From Acanthaster planci (taxonomy: Eukaryota > Echinodermata > Asteroidea > Valvatida > Acanthasteridae), in NCBI RefSeq assembly GCF_001949145.1, contig NW_019091356.1, positions 2,150,612 to 2,214,611 on the forward strand: 64,000 nucleotides of DNA, in the 5' to 3' direction. Made by a program: the position numbers and the translations under genes. Positions 13,101 through 25,100 of this stretch are shown piece by piece. How positions within the stretch are numbered: position 1 is the first letter of the stretch; each line of letters opens with the position of its first letter. The notes beneath the pieces were generated by a model. It saw only the letters and a list, made by a program, of their open reading frames with translations, did no database searches and was not told the origin of the DNA.

Positions 13101-16100
13101 AACTGACGATTTGTCAGTTGGTGTTTTCACTTGTAAAGTTGTGATTTTCCTCGAGAAAATCATGCCAGGAAATCAATGGTGGGTGTTTTTTTTCAAATTT
13201 TACCTTAACTCATCTTAGAAAAATCATCATAGAAAAAATTTTGCCCGGTTTCTGAGGTTGTTAATCTATTTCTTTCACATTGAAGACTTGATAATGATGC
13301 TTGGTTTATAACACAAAATTTGCATCTTCATCCATTTTTCATTTATTTTTTCAAACACTGAAATTAAAATGAATAAGATTCAAATGTCTCTGAAGATTCT
13401 CTACAACTGTTCATAATCTGTTTCTTGTGTTCTTTTCAAGTGATTATTGTCGGAGATTGCATGAGCTTTCTTCACATATTATGTCTTCTTTTGGATTATT
13501 GAGTTGAGTTTTCTGTTAATCCCTTCTAAAATCTATTCGCTCATGTGTAATTTTATTCATGTACTCTCACAGGTTTTTCACACTATTACAGCAGATGAAA
13601 AAAGAGTTCAAAAGATTTTAGAAAGAATTTTACCTGATACCTCACATGACTGCACCCATCCCTTGAAAGTTCTGTTAAAATGTAGGTGGTAAAGCCAGGG
13701 AGGAAGGACGCAAACCCCTGGTAATTTGCCTTGCCAGAGAACTGGTCGAACATCTGGCTTGTTTCAGCATTGCGGAAGAGCTGTCATTGAACCACTTTGT
13801 TTTTGGTGGTTATCACAAATGACAGAAGAAACCTGTCCATTATGTTAGAGCTTAGGTGTAGATCTCAACAGCTGGTCTTCCAGCTCAGCACTTGTAAATA
13901 ATGTTGAAAGCTTTTAAGTGACAACTGACACTTTGGATTACTTTGGAAGGCACATAGTTATTACTTTGAATTTTAGACATTGTGAACTTTGACTGATTGT
14001 CAGGTTAACTTGAATGGTGCAAAAATGTCAGTGACATTTCTCAATGTATTTGTTGTGTTTATTTCAGCTTGTAATGTATTGCCTCTTTGCTCTTAAATCA
14101 AAGTGTCAACTTTTTGATGTCCATTGTTACAGTTATGATTTCAACTATCAACAATTTTCGAAGGTCGAGGGGTTAATATAGAGGTTTTCTTATTTTTTTC
14201 AGTTTTACCCAGATTTGAAGTAATTATTGAACCACCCAGCTACATAGCAGACATCACAAAGTGTACGGAAGCTATAGTTAGAGCGAGGTGAGTGACATGC
14301 TGCAATATGTTCTAGTGAAAAGAAGAGAAAGCTTCCACAACAGGAGTTTGGGTCATTGACCTCCAAGGCCAATGTGCCACTTTAAATAAGGACCATATGT
14401 TTTCTCTTGTTGCTGTTCCTTTCAAAGGTCGCACAACTATAAAGTGAAAGCCATAAAATATGATTCATGCAAACAGGTTTGTCATTCATCAGAGTTTTCA
14501 AGCTCAAATGTCACTCCAGGGAGATCTTATGTTCTCAGCAGATGCATTATTTTTAATGCTTAAAACCCAGTTCAGTGTGTTCAACGAACAGTTGTACTTT
14601 AGTCACGTCACATACCACCTCATCTTCGTATGATTAATCAAACATCACATAAGTTTGTTTTAGAACCAGTAACTTAATTAAGCTGTACCCAAATAGTAGG
14701 CCTACATTGTTGTTTAGAAATTTGACAGAAGATTGACCCGATCACTGATGGAAGATAGCCGCTGTCTGAATGGGGACCATCAATTGATCTGGGTCTACAG
14801 CACCTGTGTCATATTATGTAAATACTATTGAGTTGGTCTCAAGTCTTGGACCTTTTAATCTTTGTTCCAAAGTCACCCCCTTGTGTCTCAGCCCAGCTGA
14901 TGTATTTATTTTTCCAACCAGTGCAAAGTTATGATGTTTTTGTCAACAACCGGACATGAAAGAATGCCGAATGTCTCTGTTGAAGCTTGACAGCTGTTGA
15001 ACTTTGAGGCAAGGGTTCAGACAGTTTCTGAACTGTGAAACAGTTACTCTGTATGTGGATTTCATGATGCTCAGTTGTTGACAAAGGGTTGACAAATTTC
15101 ATGAAATGAGTTTACTATAGTCAGAGCTAATTTGGAACCAGCATATTGGAGATCAAAAATAAGTTGCCAAAATGTTTATCTCACCATCTCCACATATTTC
15201 TAAATAGCTTTTGCAAAGGGGTGAAGAATTACTATTTACCACACGAAATCTGAGATTGTGCTTAAAATGGTCTTGGCAGCACATAGCCTCATGCATGAAA
15301 ATGGGGATGTCTTTTGTCAAAGAAGATTTAACAATATGTGAGAGTTCTAATTGATTGAGCTATTTCTTATCTGTTCCCCCCCAAAAAGGATTGTGTTAAG
15401 TAGCAAATCGTAATCATACCATTGCCGTTGAGAAAAAAGTTGGGTAGTTCAGTTGGTTGATAACAGTGGAATTTTCAAGAATAAATCCCTGCATACTATG
15501 GCCCATTTTGCCTAGGCCTATGTACAACTGACTGTAAAGTTCTGTATACAAGGACTTGCACCTGTCAGTATTTATCTTGTAGAGTCTGATTTACCCAAGG
15601 ATGACAAGTCGTAGCCTGTGGAGTTCCTTGAACAATTTCATGAAGGACAAACAGATTTATTCCCATTCACGATTTATTTTATAAGCATATTTTTCCAGAC
15701 TTTTTCAAGCATGTTTTTATTTAGATATTTCCTCAGCTTTGAGCTATGCTTGTCCTATACTGATTGCATAATACCGTAGGTATAAATCTTAATTATATGA
15801 TTCAGTGTACGTGTAATTGGGGCAAGGTTTTATTTAACCTTTCTTTTTTCCAAAAGTGGGTAGTTCTGTGTCTTTGCAGACTTTTAACTTTTAGAATTTC
15901 ATTCAAAACAAGGTCACAAGGCTAAATGTTCAGCCCATAGTTGCTCGTTGATTGGATGATGATTTGCATATTTTTTAGTTTGCTTCTCCAAGTGCTAGAT
16001 CTCTACTCCTGAGGGGTTGCAGGGAATGATAGATATCACATGTTCAGTTCACATATTTATTGTCATGTCCTGACAAAGAAAACAACCTGATTTCCTAGTT

Positions 16101-19100
16101 GTTGTTATCATGAGTGTGAACTGTCAGTTGTATCATTCAAATCTTACTTTGTTCCACACTTAGTAATTAAGACGAAGACAAGAGGCTTTACTATTTGGCA
16201 TTGTAGCTTTTTGTCTGCTCTCTTTCCAGGTATCTGTTTGGTAAGCCAGTGCAAGGCAAGATGTCTATCAACATGAATCTCCATGGACTTGGTTATTACA
16301 ATGACTACATCGGGGAGAACAACTACATGTTTATGGATGTGAGAACTGTTTTTGAGATATATAGGATTTATTTCTAACTCACACTTGGTGCCAACAAGGC
16401 AGGAGTCACTTGAAAAGTGCCTGATAATGCTGGATACTATGACATACAATATAAATTCCACAAAACTTTTACAAAAGCCTTCTGTCATGCATGTACATGT
16501 ATTATATCTCATGACCCCCAAATTCACTCTTTTTGCCTTGCCTTTAACCGTAAATAATTTTTTCAACAAGGATTTGAACATTTTTTCCTCAGTCTAGGTT
16601 AAAGTGTGCTTGACATTTTAATTCCCTGAAATTTGCCACAAGAACGTATACATGTGGATTTACTTTGTTATTGCCCAGAAGAATCAATTTAAGAACCTGT
16701 TTCTGTTTCATCTATTCTATTGCTGTCTTTGTGGACAGTAGTTCTGTTGGTAAGTGCCTTTAATTTTTTTAAAGTGGGCACTGTGTGTTGTAATGTAGAG
16801 GTGTCCTTTTCTGGAAATGAATCACGTACAAAAACAGTTGTGAGAGTTGTAGATAAAAACTACACAGTTAGATTCAAAGGGAGTTTGTAGATAGATCCAT
16901 TGGACACCTCTACGTTTATAATGTGTTTGGGTTAAATACTTTATTCCACCTTTGTTTTTTTCATTCTTTTTTATTTTATGATATTGCTAAAAATGACCAT
17001 TTTGGTATAATTGGTACTTCCTAATACCCTACCCACTCCTCAAAAGTAGTGCTTCTCGAAAAGAGTTTGTCCTTGGCATGTTGGTGTATCATTCTAAATA
17101 GGCCCCATCCCAGTTCCCATCTCTTCCCGGTACTGGTACACTGATGCTAATATTTTCAATCTAAGCAATTTTGCTTCTAACGATGCTGCTTTTCTTTTTT
17201 CAAAAACCAGATTGATGGCTCGGCCAAGTTCAACATTTGCATTAGTGACCTCATCACCTCCCCCCTTAAGAACCACTTCCGGGGCATTGTTCACATCGAG
17301 GCCAGTGTGACAAGCAACGACGGCAACGTGTTTGTGGCCACGGATGACTCCTGTCTTGTGCAGAAGCAGTTGGTGTCCCTGGAGTTCTCCAAAGACTCCA
17401 GGAAGCATTACAAGCCAGGACTTCCCTACTACGGCAGGGTAATCATTGTCGAAAGGAAGCATTGGCGTCAGTAATTCATTCCATGTCTGAATTTACCATG
17501 CACAAGTCAAAAAGTCTTTTGCTAACATTGAAAGGAAACTGGGCTGCATGGTAACTTTACATTTTACACCTTGAACCAGTGAATACATGTATATGCATCA
17601 GGGTTTCCATGGTTACATTATCATTTGAGGAAGATTTTAAGTTTCACAGCTGGCTAAGATATGCAAGGTGAATCTGGAACCTGAAAAACACACCCCAATT
17701 TTTGTTGCATTTTCATGATTTTGTCTTATTGAATCTCATCTTTTACTGCCTGTGTTCACTTTTTAAATAAATCTACTTAATTTTTTTAAGGTTTTGCTGT
17801 ACTATCCCGATAAAAGCCCTGCCAATAATGTTACCGTGGAGATAGTGGCAGAGGTGAAGCAAGACCCAGTCTTCTCCAAGAACTTTGTCTCAAGCAATGG
17901 TGTTGTGGACATTTCTATCCCATCTCTGCCACCAGTTTCTGGGCATGTTTGGATCAATGTGAGTAAATAGCTGAATGCCCTTGGAAAATTCCGGAAGACC
18001 GATATACCATATGCACTTCAGTGGAGAAAAGGGAAGAAATTTGACCCTAGGTGTAGTTTTTCTTCTCCACTCTCCTTGAAGGGTTTAAAAAGTTATGTAG
18101 AAAACAAACAAACGAACATGAGAATTTTTGTGAATTTTGTTGACATTTCATTATTCTTTAGACAAAATGCAAATGAATTTAAAATATCTTCATAAGAAAT
18201 TGGTCACCACAGTGTAGCGATGTGTATTATTTTAGCGGCTCTAGCCAAAACCGTGCCTTTCTAACACTCTGCTTCAAAAGCTTTCCTTCCTTACTGCAGG
18301 TATAACAATGTTAATAAGCAACAGTTAATTTGTTAACTCACATGGTTAATATTTCTCTTGACAATTGACATAGGCCAAGGTGATAGCCATTGATGGCAAA
18401 GATGCTGGAGATACATACTTCTCCCACTATCTGTCTCTTGGGAGCTGGTACTCGCCCAGTGAGTGTCACCTGCTTCTCCGCAGCCTTCAAGAGAACATCA
18501 AGGTGGGGAATGACATTTAGATTTCATTAACCTACTCCAAGTCAGTTTCACCACTTTCAGTTTCTCTGACATTTAACCTTTTAGTCTCATTCATCACAAC
18601 TTCCTGAGAATCATACGTATTAAGCAGTCTCAGGAATATTTCTGGATGTTGAGAGAGCATTTTAAAAACATTTTAAAGTTCCTTATTTTTTTTCTTTAAA
18701 TAAGATCATACGAATGAATCTTAGTTCAGCTCTTAAGACTGATGGTTCTTACATAGGTGTAGTTAATAGGTCGAGTTGGGCACCTGCAAAGCTCTAGCTC
18801 CCTCGGAGAGGTTAAGTTATTTTTGGAGGTTGCTTTTGATGAATGAGTCAATCTGGGAACCAGCTGTAAGAGTCAGGGAACCACCTCAGCCATAATGTAA
18901 CTGTATGTTTTTCAAATTTTCAGGTCGGCGATACAGCAGTCATAGGGGTCCAGTCTACTTGCCCCTGCAATTTTACAATGCATTACGAGGTGATGTCAAG
19001 GGGGAACATTGTGACATCTGGACTGCACGATGCCATGCTACGCAGCAGTAGTGGACGCAATGATGGCAGTCGTCGAAGACGCTTCAGCAGCCACCCTCTT

Positions 19101-22100
19101 GTTGATCAGTTCATGGCAGAAACAGGTACATGTACTTGGAGTGGCCGATTGCATGGGGCTGTCAAATTACATAGCAAAAATGCAGTACCAGCAAAGTGCC
19201 CTGCGATGCACTCTACTTGTTTTCAGCTAGGCCTATTTGTTGTGCAGCTAAGAAATTTACTAACTGGTAGCTTCTTTTTCTAAGTCCAATGAAAGTTGGC
19301 AATGCCTTTCAAAAAAAGATTCGTGTGCTTTTAACTTTATTTTAGATATACGCATGAATGATGGAAGAGGTAGTTATTGTGTATTAGCAGAAACTTAAGT
19401 AATGGCATAACTAGGACACCATTGATTTCTACCATTGAGCTTGCCCACTTCCTGAGTACTTCTGTTTGGTATGTGGCCTGGCCTTTTATCGGCAAACTCA
19501 TCCTACCAGCTCCCAGATTCCAGGCAGGAAGAATTCTCACCCTCTCCAAAAATGTATCCCCTTTCATTGGCAGCAGGTGGTGAATCAGATTCCGGGAGCT
19601 GTCGCACCACCTTCCAGTTTGAGGTGACCCATGCCATGGCTCCTTTAAGCCACCTGCTGGCCTACTACATGAGGGGGAATGATGAGGGTGTGGCTGACAC
19701 CATTGTGATCTCAGTGGAACCCAGCTTTGAAAATGAGGTAGGTTCAACATGTAGAATTGCACACTCTATTATATTAACGGTTGACGGTGCTTTGTGATGA
19801 TTCCCCTGTGTAGAACGAGCTGTATATCTACTAATTGATGTGCATTTGGTTCAAAGTACATGTTGGTGATTTTCATTGGAATGTGCACAAATTGTTGTAT
19901 CTTGTAAACCGGAGGAACAGAGGGGCAGTTGATCGTCAGTAGCTTCTATAAGGGACCTCCAGAAAGAAGCCCAACTTGGGAAGACAAAAAAACCCCTCTT
20001 GATTTGGTTGTGTTTCCACTATTCAGCTGTCTGTTGCTTGAATTTTGGTGTCAGTGTTAAATTTAATGTTCTGAATAACAGCTTTGTCAGTACGTCTAGT
20101 GAAGGTAAACTTGGCCCTTGTTTCTTGCCAAATCAGGTCAAGGTTCAGATGGCCAAGAATGAGACCCTACCAGGCTCAAAGATGAGGATGATGATCAGTG
20201 CCAAGCCAGGCTCCTGCATATGTGTGGCCTCTGTCGACCAGAGTGTCCAGTTGCTACGCCCTGGTTACCAGGTCACGACAGAGAAGGTGAGTGCTCAGCA
20301 GGTGGTTTTTTTTTTCAAACCCCACTGATGTCTCTGGCTGTGGTGTCACACTTCAACATTGTGACTTAAAAGCCCTGATTCGAGACTCATTGGCCTGATG
20401 TGGCTGTGCTATAAGAAGCAATTTTCATTTGATTCCCAAAGTTCTGCAAATAATTGGGAGTCCGAAGCCAAAGACTGAAACGAAGATGGGATTTGGAAAA
20501 CAGACTGTGTATGTGCACGACTAAAGGCTCTTGTTTTGAACAAGATTTTCTGACCTGAACAAAGTATCCCTTAACGTGTAATGCTTTACCCAGAATGACC
20601 AGATTATCTCTCGTGGTCCTGTCAAAAACTCAAAGAGAAATTGGTTGAGTTCAAGAATATCTCAGACTGTGTGGTTTAGGAGTCAAAAAAGTAACATTAT
20701 ATTATAAGGAGTTGACTTGTTGAGAACTGTGATCACAGGCCATGGTGCCACAGTCAATTTGGGTCTCGTCTTGCCCGTGACATTTGTATTTGTGTCCTTG
20801 AGCAGGATATTGTCTCTCTCTACACTTACGAGCACATGAAGTATGTAGAGGTTCTGTAACTGGAATGCTGACTCGATTGCCCACAGAAAAAATTTATGAA
20901 GCTCCTTAGCATAGGAAGTATTTGCCCACAGAAAAAATTTATGAAGCTCCTTAGCATAGGAAGTATTTGCCTAGCTAAAACAGGCTACTAGCATCAATGC
21001 ATATTTGGTGTTTTCAACTCATTTTTTGCAAAGCAGTTTCATAATATCATAAGCAAACTCCCCATGGAGTCCAGAGTAATTTAAGAGAGATTTCTCTCAA
21101 AATCAGGGATCAGGCTTGATGGAAGGGTCTCCTGGAGGTGGTGAACTGTTCAGGACAAATATCACGCCTTTTTGTTTAATGTTTATATCTTTGTGTATGA
21201 TTTCAGATCTTTGTCGAGATGGAAAACTATGACATCACCGAGGATATATCAGCGGAGACAACGTGGTGGGGGGGAGCTTTCCGGCGGCGTAAACGGTCAA
21301 CGATGTGGATGCGCTCCAGGGATGCTAACTTTGCATTCAGGGTAAATTTTGGCAATATTATGAAAAAAGAGTAAAATTAACATGATGTTGTTTTTCTGTT
21401 ATTGCAATTAAGGATCATCATGAAGGAAGAGGTGGAAAAGGTGGGATATTATTTTGAAGGAAATAATAATTACCAGTGTTTGCTTCTTAAAGTTACACCT
21501 TAAGTTACACCCAACAGGATCAGATCTCAGCACTATTAGGCGTCTGTTCCTGTTTTTGTACTTTGCTTCGGAAATGGATGATATAGAACTTGACCTCTTG
21601 ACCATGCAAGGGAATAAAGGCCAAATGATGTGTGTTGAATGAGTTACAAACTGTGAAAGATTATCAGAATTACCAAACATATGTTAAACTGGTTACTTTA
21701 TCCATCTCAAATTCAAGGAAATTTCCATTCCTCGAATCCCATTGCAGCTAGACAGACATTTCAAAGAATGATGCCTGTTCTGAACAATTCCCTTTGCCCC
21801 CCCCAAAAAAAATTAAGTACCGCAAAACACATCTGTCGAAAACATTTAGACAAGGAAAGCAGATGGTGGAAAAGTTTTTTTTCTTCAGCAGACCCTCAAA
21901 CTACACAATGTAAAAAGAAAAAAGATGTTTAATAAACAGCAATCTGGGTATAAACTTGATGGAGCTTTTCAAATTGCTAGGCCTTTAACTGTTTTCTCAG
22001 GAAATTGCGACATAAACCTTAATCGAGATTGGCAGTGTTTTTCTGGCCAGCCATGGCAGTTGAGCCTCTAATTCCCTGGAAATCCGGGTGGTTCCCCACA

Positions 22101-25100
22101 GCCTGTCATATCTAATTACCAGTTTCTGTTAACTGCACAAGTTTTTTATTCTTTCCACAGGAGGCTGGGTTGAAAGTGATGACCGACAAAATTCACCTCA
22201 ACTTTCATAACAGTGACTCGACAGTTTCGGGTAAGAAATAAAGATCTCTCCATTTCTCAAGGTAGAACAGAAAAAGGAAATTGTTTAAATGTCCAGATCA
22301 GTCCTTCCATTGTCCAAACAAAACTTAAATGGAAAAGATCTTGGTAGTTGTGATGGAAAATATAAACATGATCATCTTTGTTGAAAATTATTGAATTTAC
22401 TGATATTGAAGCAAAATTTCTCAGAATCCCCAAATTAACCATAATAGCTCTTTATCCACATGACACGAGAATGCATTTTGTAACGTAAAAAAAATCAATT
22501 TGGAAAAAATGTGTTCCCTGTTGTCGGGTGTTTCCCTGAAGAAGCTTGCCTCATCCTGTTTGCCCACCCCACAAGGATATTGGCAGTGCTAGAGGGTGGC
22601 AGGTCCCATCTGGGTCAGAATGATAGGTGGCGCGAGGATACAGGAAACAGCCGATTAAACAGTTGTCATCTGCCGAGGAATCCTTCCCGTCAGCTGTTTT
22701 TGTCAAGAGCAGGGATGTTTCTTGTTTTTGTTTTTTAGTGGTGTTGAAAAGCTATGCAGTTGGTTGTGTTGAACAGAATTCTTGCATCAAAGGTGCTACA
22801 ACTTTCATTTGTTTTGTGTTTCATTCTCTGTTTTGCATTTGTTTTCATAATGCATAAAACTAGTGCGAAGCTCTTTTCTGTCTTCATTGCTTGATTAATG
22901 TTTTGCTGTGGAATGAAAGAGTACAGTGGGGTAATTATGAAATATTTTTCGAAAAGGAACAGAAGTTTTTCCTTTCCTGTGGTCATAAAAGCAGATTGTA
23001 CATATTTCCATATTGAGTCTCAGAGTCTGAGAGTGTGACATCAGGATGTAAATTTAAGACTGCATGAAACGAACTTTAATACCAACTTGATCCCTGATTG
23101 CAGATGACGACTGGGTGGTAGTGAGTGCCCAGGACCAGGTATCGAGCCTTGAGCGGAACACTAGACGCAAGCGTGCTTTCTTCCCAGAGACCTGGATGTG
23201 GCAGTGCTTCAATTTGAGGTACAGGTCAAAGGTCAAAGGCCACCATAGATATCGCCAACAGCTGAAGCTTATTACTTATGTTCACTATTACCCTTTAAAT
23301 GCTTTTTAATGTTGATGCAGAAGATCTCATTATTCAAGCCTAGTTCCACTGTCAGCGGAAGCGTGGGGGGTCCAAGGGACTAATAGCCCTCTACTTTTTG
23401 GGGGGGTGTAAATTATTGAACTATTGATGTGTGATGCATGATGGTCTACTGGCCCCTAACCTGCAAAATTGTTCTACTGCCATTCCTTAGTTCATTATTT
23501 CTTCTGGATACTTTAACGTTTGCTCTGTGTGACACAGTTCCTCTAGTTCTGAGGAACACATCCAAATGCGTGTGCCAGACACCATCACCACCTGGATGAC
23601 CGACGTGATTGCGATGTCGCCAACCCATGGTCTCGGTGTAGCCGAGACCGTCCAGCTGACCACCTTCAAGAACTTCTTTGTAGAGTTCACGCTGCCGTAC
23701 TCGGTGATTAGAGGAGAACAGCTCAGGCTACCGGTCACCGTCTACAACTACTTCGACCGTTGTGTCCAGGTACTGAAGAGCGTCCATCTCAAAGTGTCAC
23801 TGAAGAGCATTTGCTCAAGCCATTCGTGACGTTTTTTTAAAATTCTGTCATGCATATTCAGCCACCACTGTAAATTCAGTATGCAACACACTTTGGCATG
23901 TGAACAAAACAATTTCTTGTCCCAGAAATCAGTATGTTTCAATTTTTAATTCACAAAATATGGAGGGCCTGATGCTTCAATCTACGCAGAATTTTTGTCA
24001 AAGGCAAAATGACAAGTAGACAGGACAAACAAACGCGAAAAATCAACCAAGCATGGACGAATGCAAGAGGACAAAAGGAGATTTTGAATTCAGATGAATT
24101 TTCATAAGTGGCTTAAGCTGTGCTCAGGGACAGATCAAGCAAGTGCATCAAGCTTTATAAAGATATCCTTCAAGTTTGATTGCGATTTTCCTCATATATC
24201 TGAACCTTGTGTCATGTACAACCCTTTTATGAACTCTTAAAATACAAGAGTCATGATGACATCAGTCACTTAACACACAATCTTTACATGGTTATTCATT
24301 TGCTTGGTTTTTTTATTTGTTTTGCAAATGACCCAGGTTGATCTGATTGTTCACGTCCAAGATGGGGTAAGATTCATGCTGCACTCTGAGCGTCATCAGG
24401 CACACAAGCTATGCCTACAGGCTCAAGATACAGAAACGACCTACGTGACACTCATCTTCAGTGAACTCGGAAGAAAGAAGATCCACGGTAAGGAATAAAA
24501 TGCATTTTTTAGTTTATTTGATTAAAAAAAATGAAACCCTTACCCCTTTCCATATTTTTGAATTTCGTTTTTTTCTTGTCATATTTTAACAAACTAAATC
24601 ATTATTAGTTGGTCTTGGTGGTTTAATGGAGAGGAGAGCCATCTGACTGAGTTAAGTTTTAAACCTTATTCTGACTGTGCCAACAATTGTTATGGTCTTT
24701 AAGAAGCCTCTTTCTGTGCTGGAAGACAGTCAATCTTTGCTTGTTTTCATTTAAGACAGATTATTTGTATTAATGAATGCTGTATTTTCTCGTGTATAAA
24801 AGTTGATCTGTGGGTGAACAGTGTCCTTTGTCTTTGCAGCCAGTGCTGAGGCCATGGTATCCCCAGATTGCTGTGTTGGGCCAGTCGCCAACGAAGGCAT
24901 TGCTGGCTCAGATAAGATCACAAAGAACCTGCTGGTTGAGGTGAGGGCTGCCCTGATACATCCTTCAACTTGAAATCCCTGAGCAGGGATGGCAGGCAGA
25001 TTCTCATCCAGAGCCTGAAATGAAGGCCAGAGTAGCCTAAACATACCTTNNNNNNNNNNNNNNNNNNNNNNNNNNNNNNNNNNNNNNNNNNNNNNNNNNN

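Larger units (their letters stand above)
4196..18502 (+). other. CPAMD8: CPAMD8-like exons 1-12: signal peptide and N-terminal macroglobulin domains
   Basis: Exons: 4196-4281, 5603-5754, 7656-7678, 9367-9532, 10741-10793, 10967-11039, 11900-12013, 14203-14287, 16230-16338, 17211-17438, 17791-17958 and 18374-18502. Exon 1 encodes the hydrophobic leader ending in DAVVA. Exon 2 opens with [13 protein letters not shown], the usual first strand of MG1 in this family. Exon 4 ends in the classical [15 protein letters not shown] motif at the MG1/MG2 border. Exon 6 carries [12 protein letters not shown] and exon 7 [13 protein letters not shown], which are typical MG2 to MG3 signatures, and exon 8 begins [15 protein letters not shown] (MG3). 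Exon 3 is a 23-nt micro-exon. Together these cover residues 1-462. Confidence 0.88.

Noticed and set aside
16144-16581. 145-codon open frame on the minus strand
   Set aside because: It is antisense to exon 9 of the CPAMD8-like gene, which has conserved coding on the plus strand.
17094-17462. 122-codon open frame on the minus strand
   Set aside because: It is the shadow of exon 10 of the CPAMD8-like gene on the opposite strand.
20137-23218. complement C3 with an anaphylatoxin domain
   Set aside because: The six-cysteine anaphylatoxin pattern is absent between MG6 and FFPETWMW, and there is no C-terminal C345C domain; FAMeT and Kazal domains fit CPAMD8 instead.
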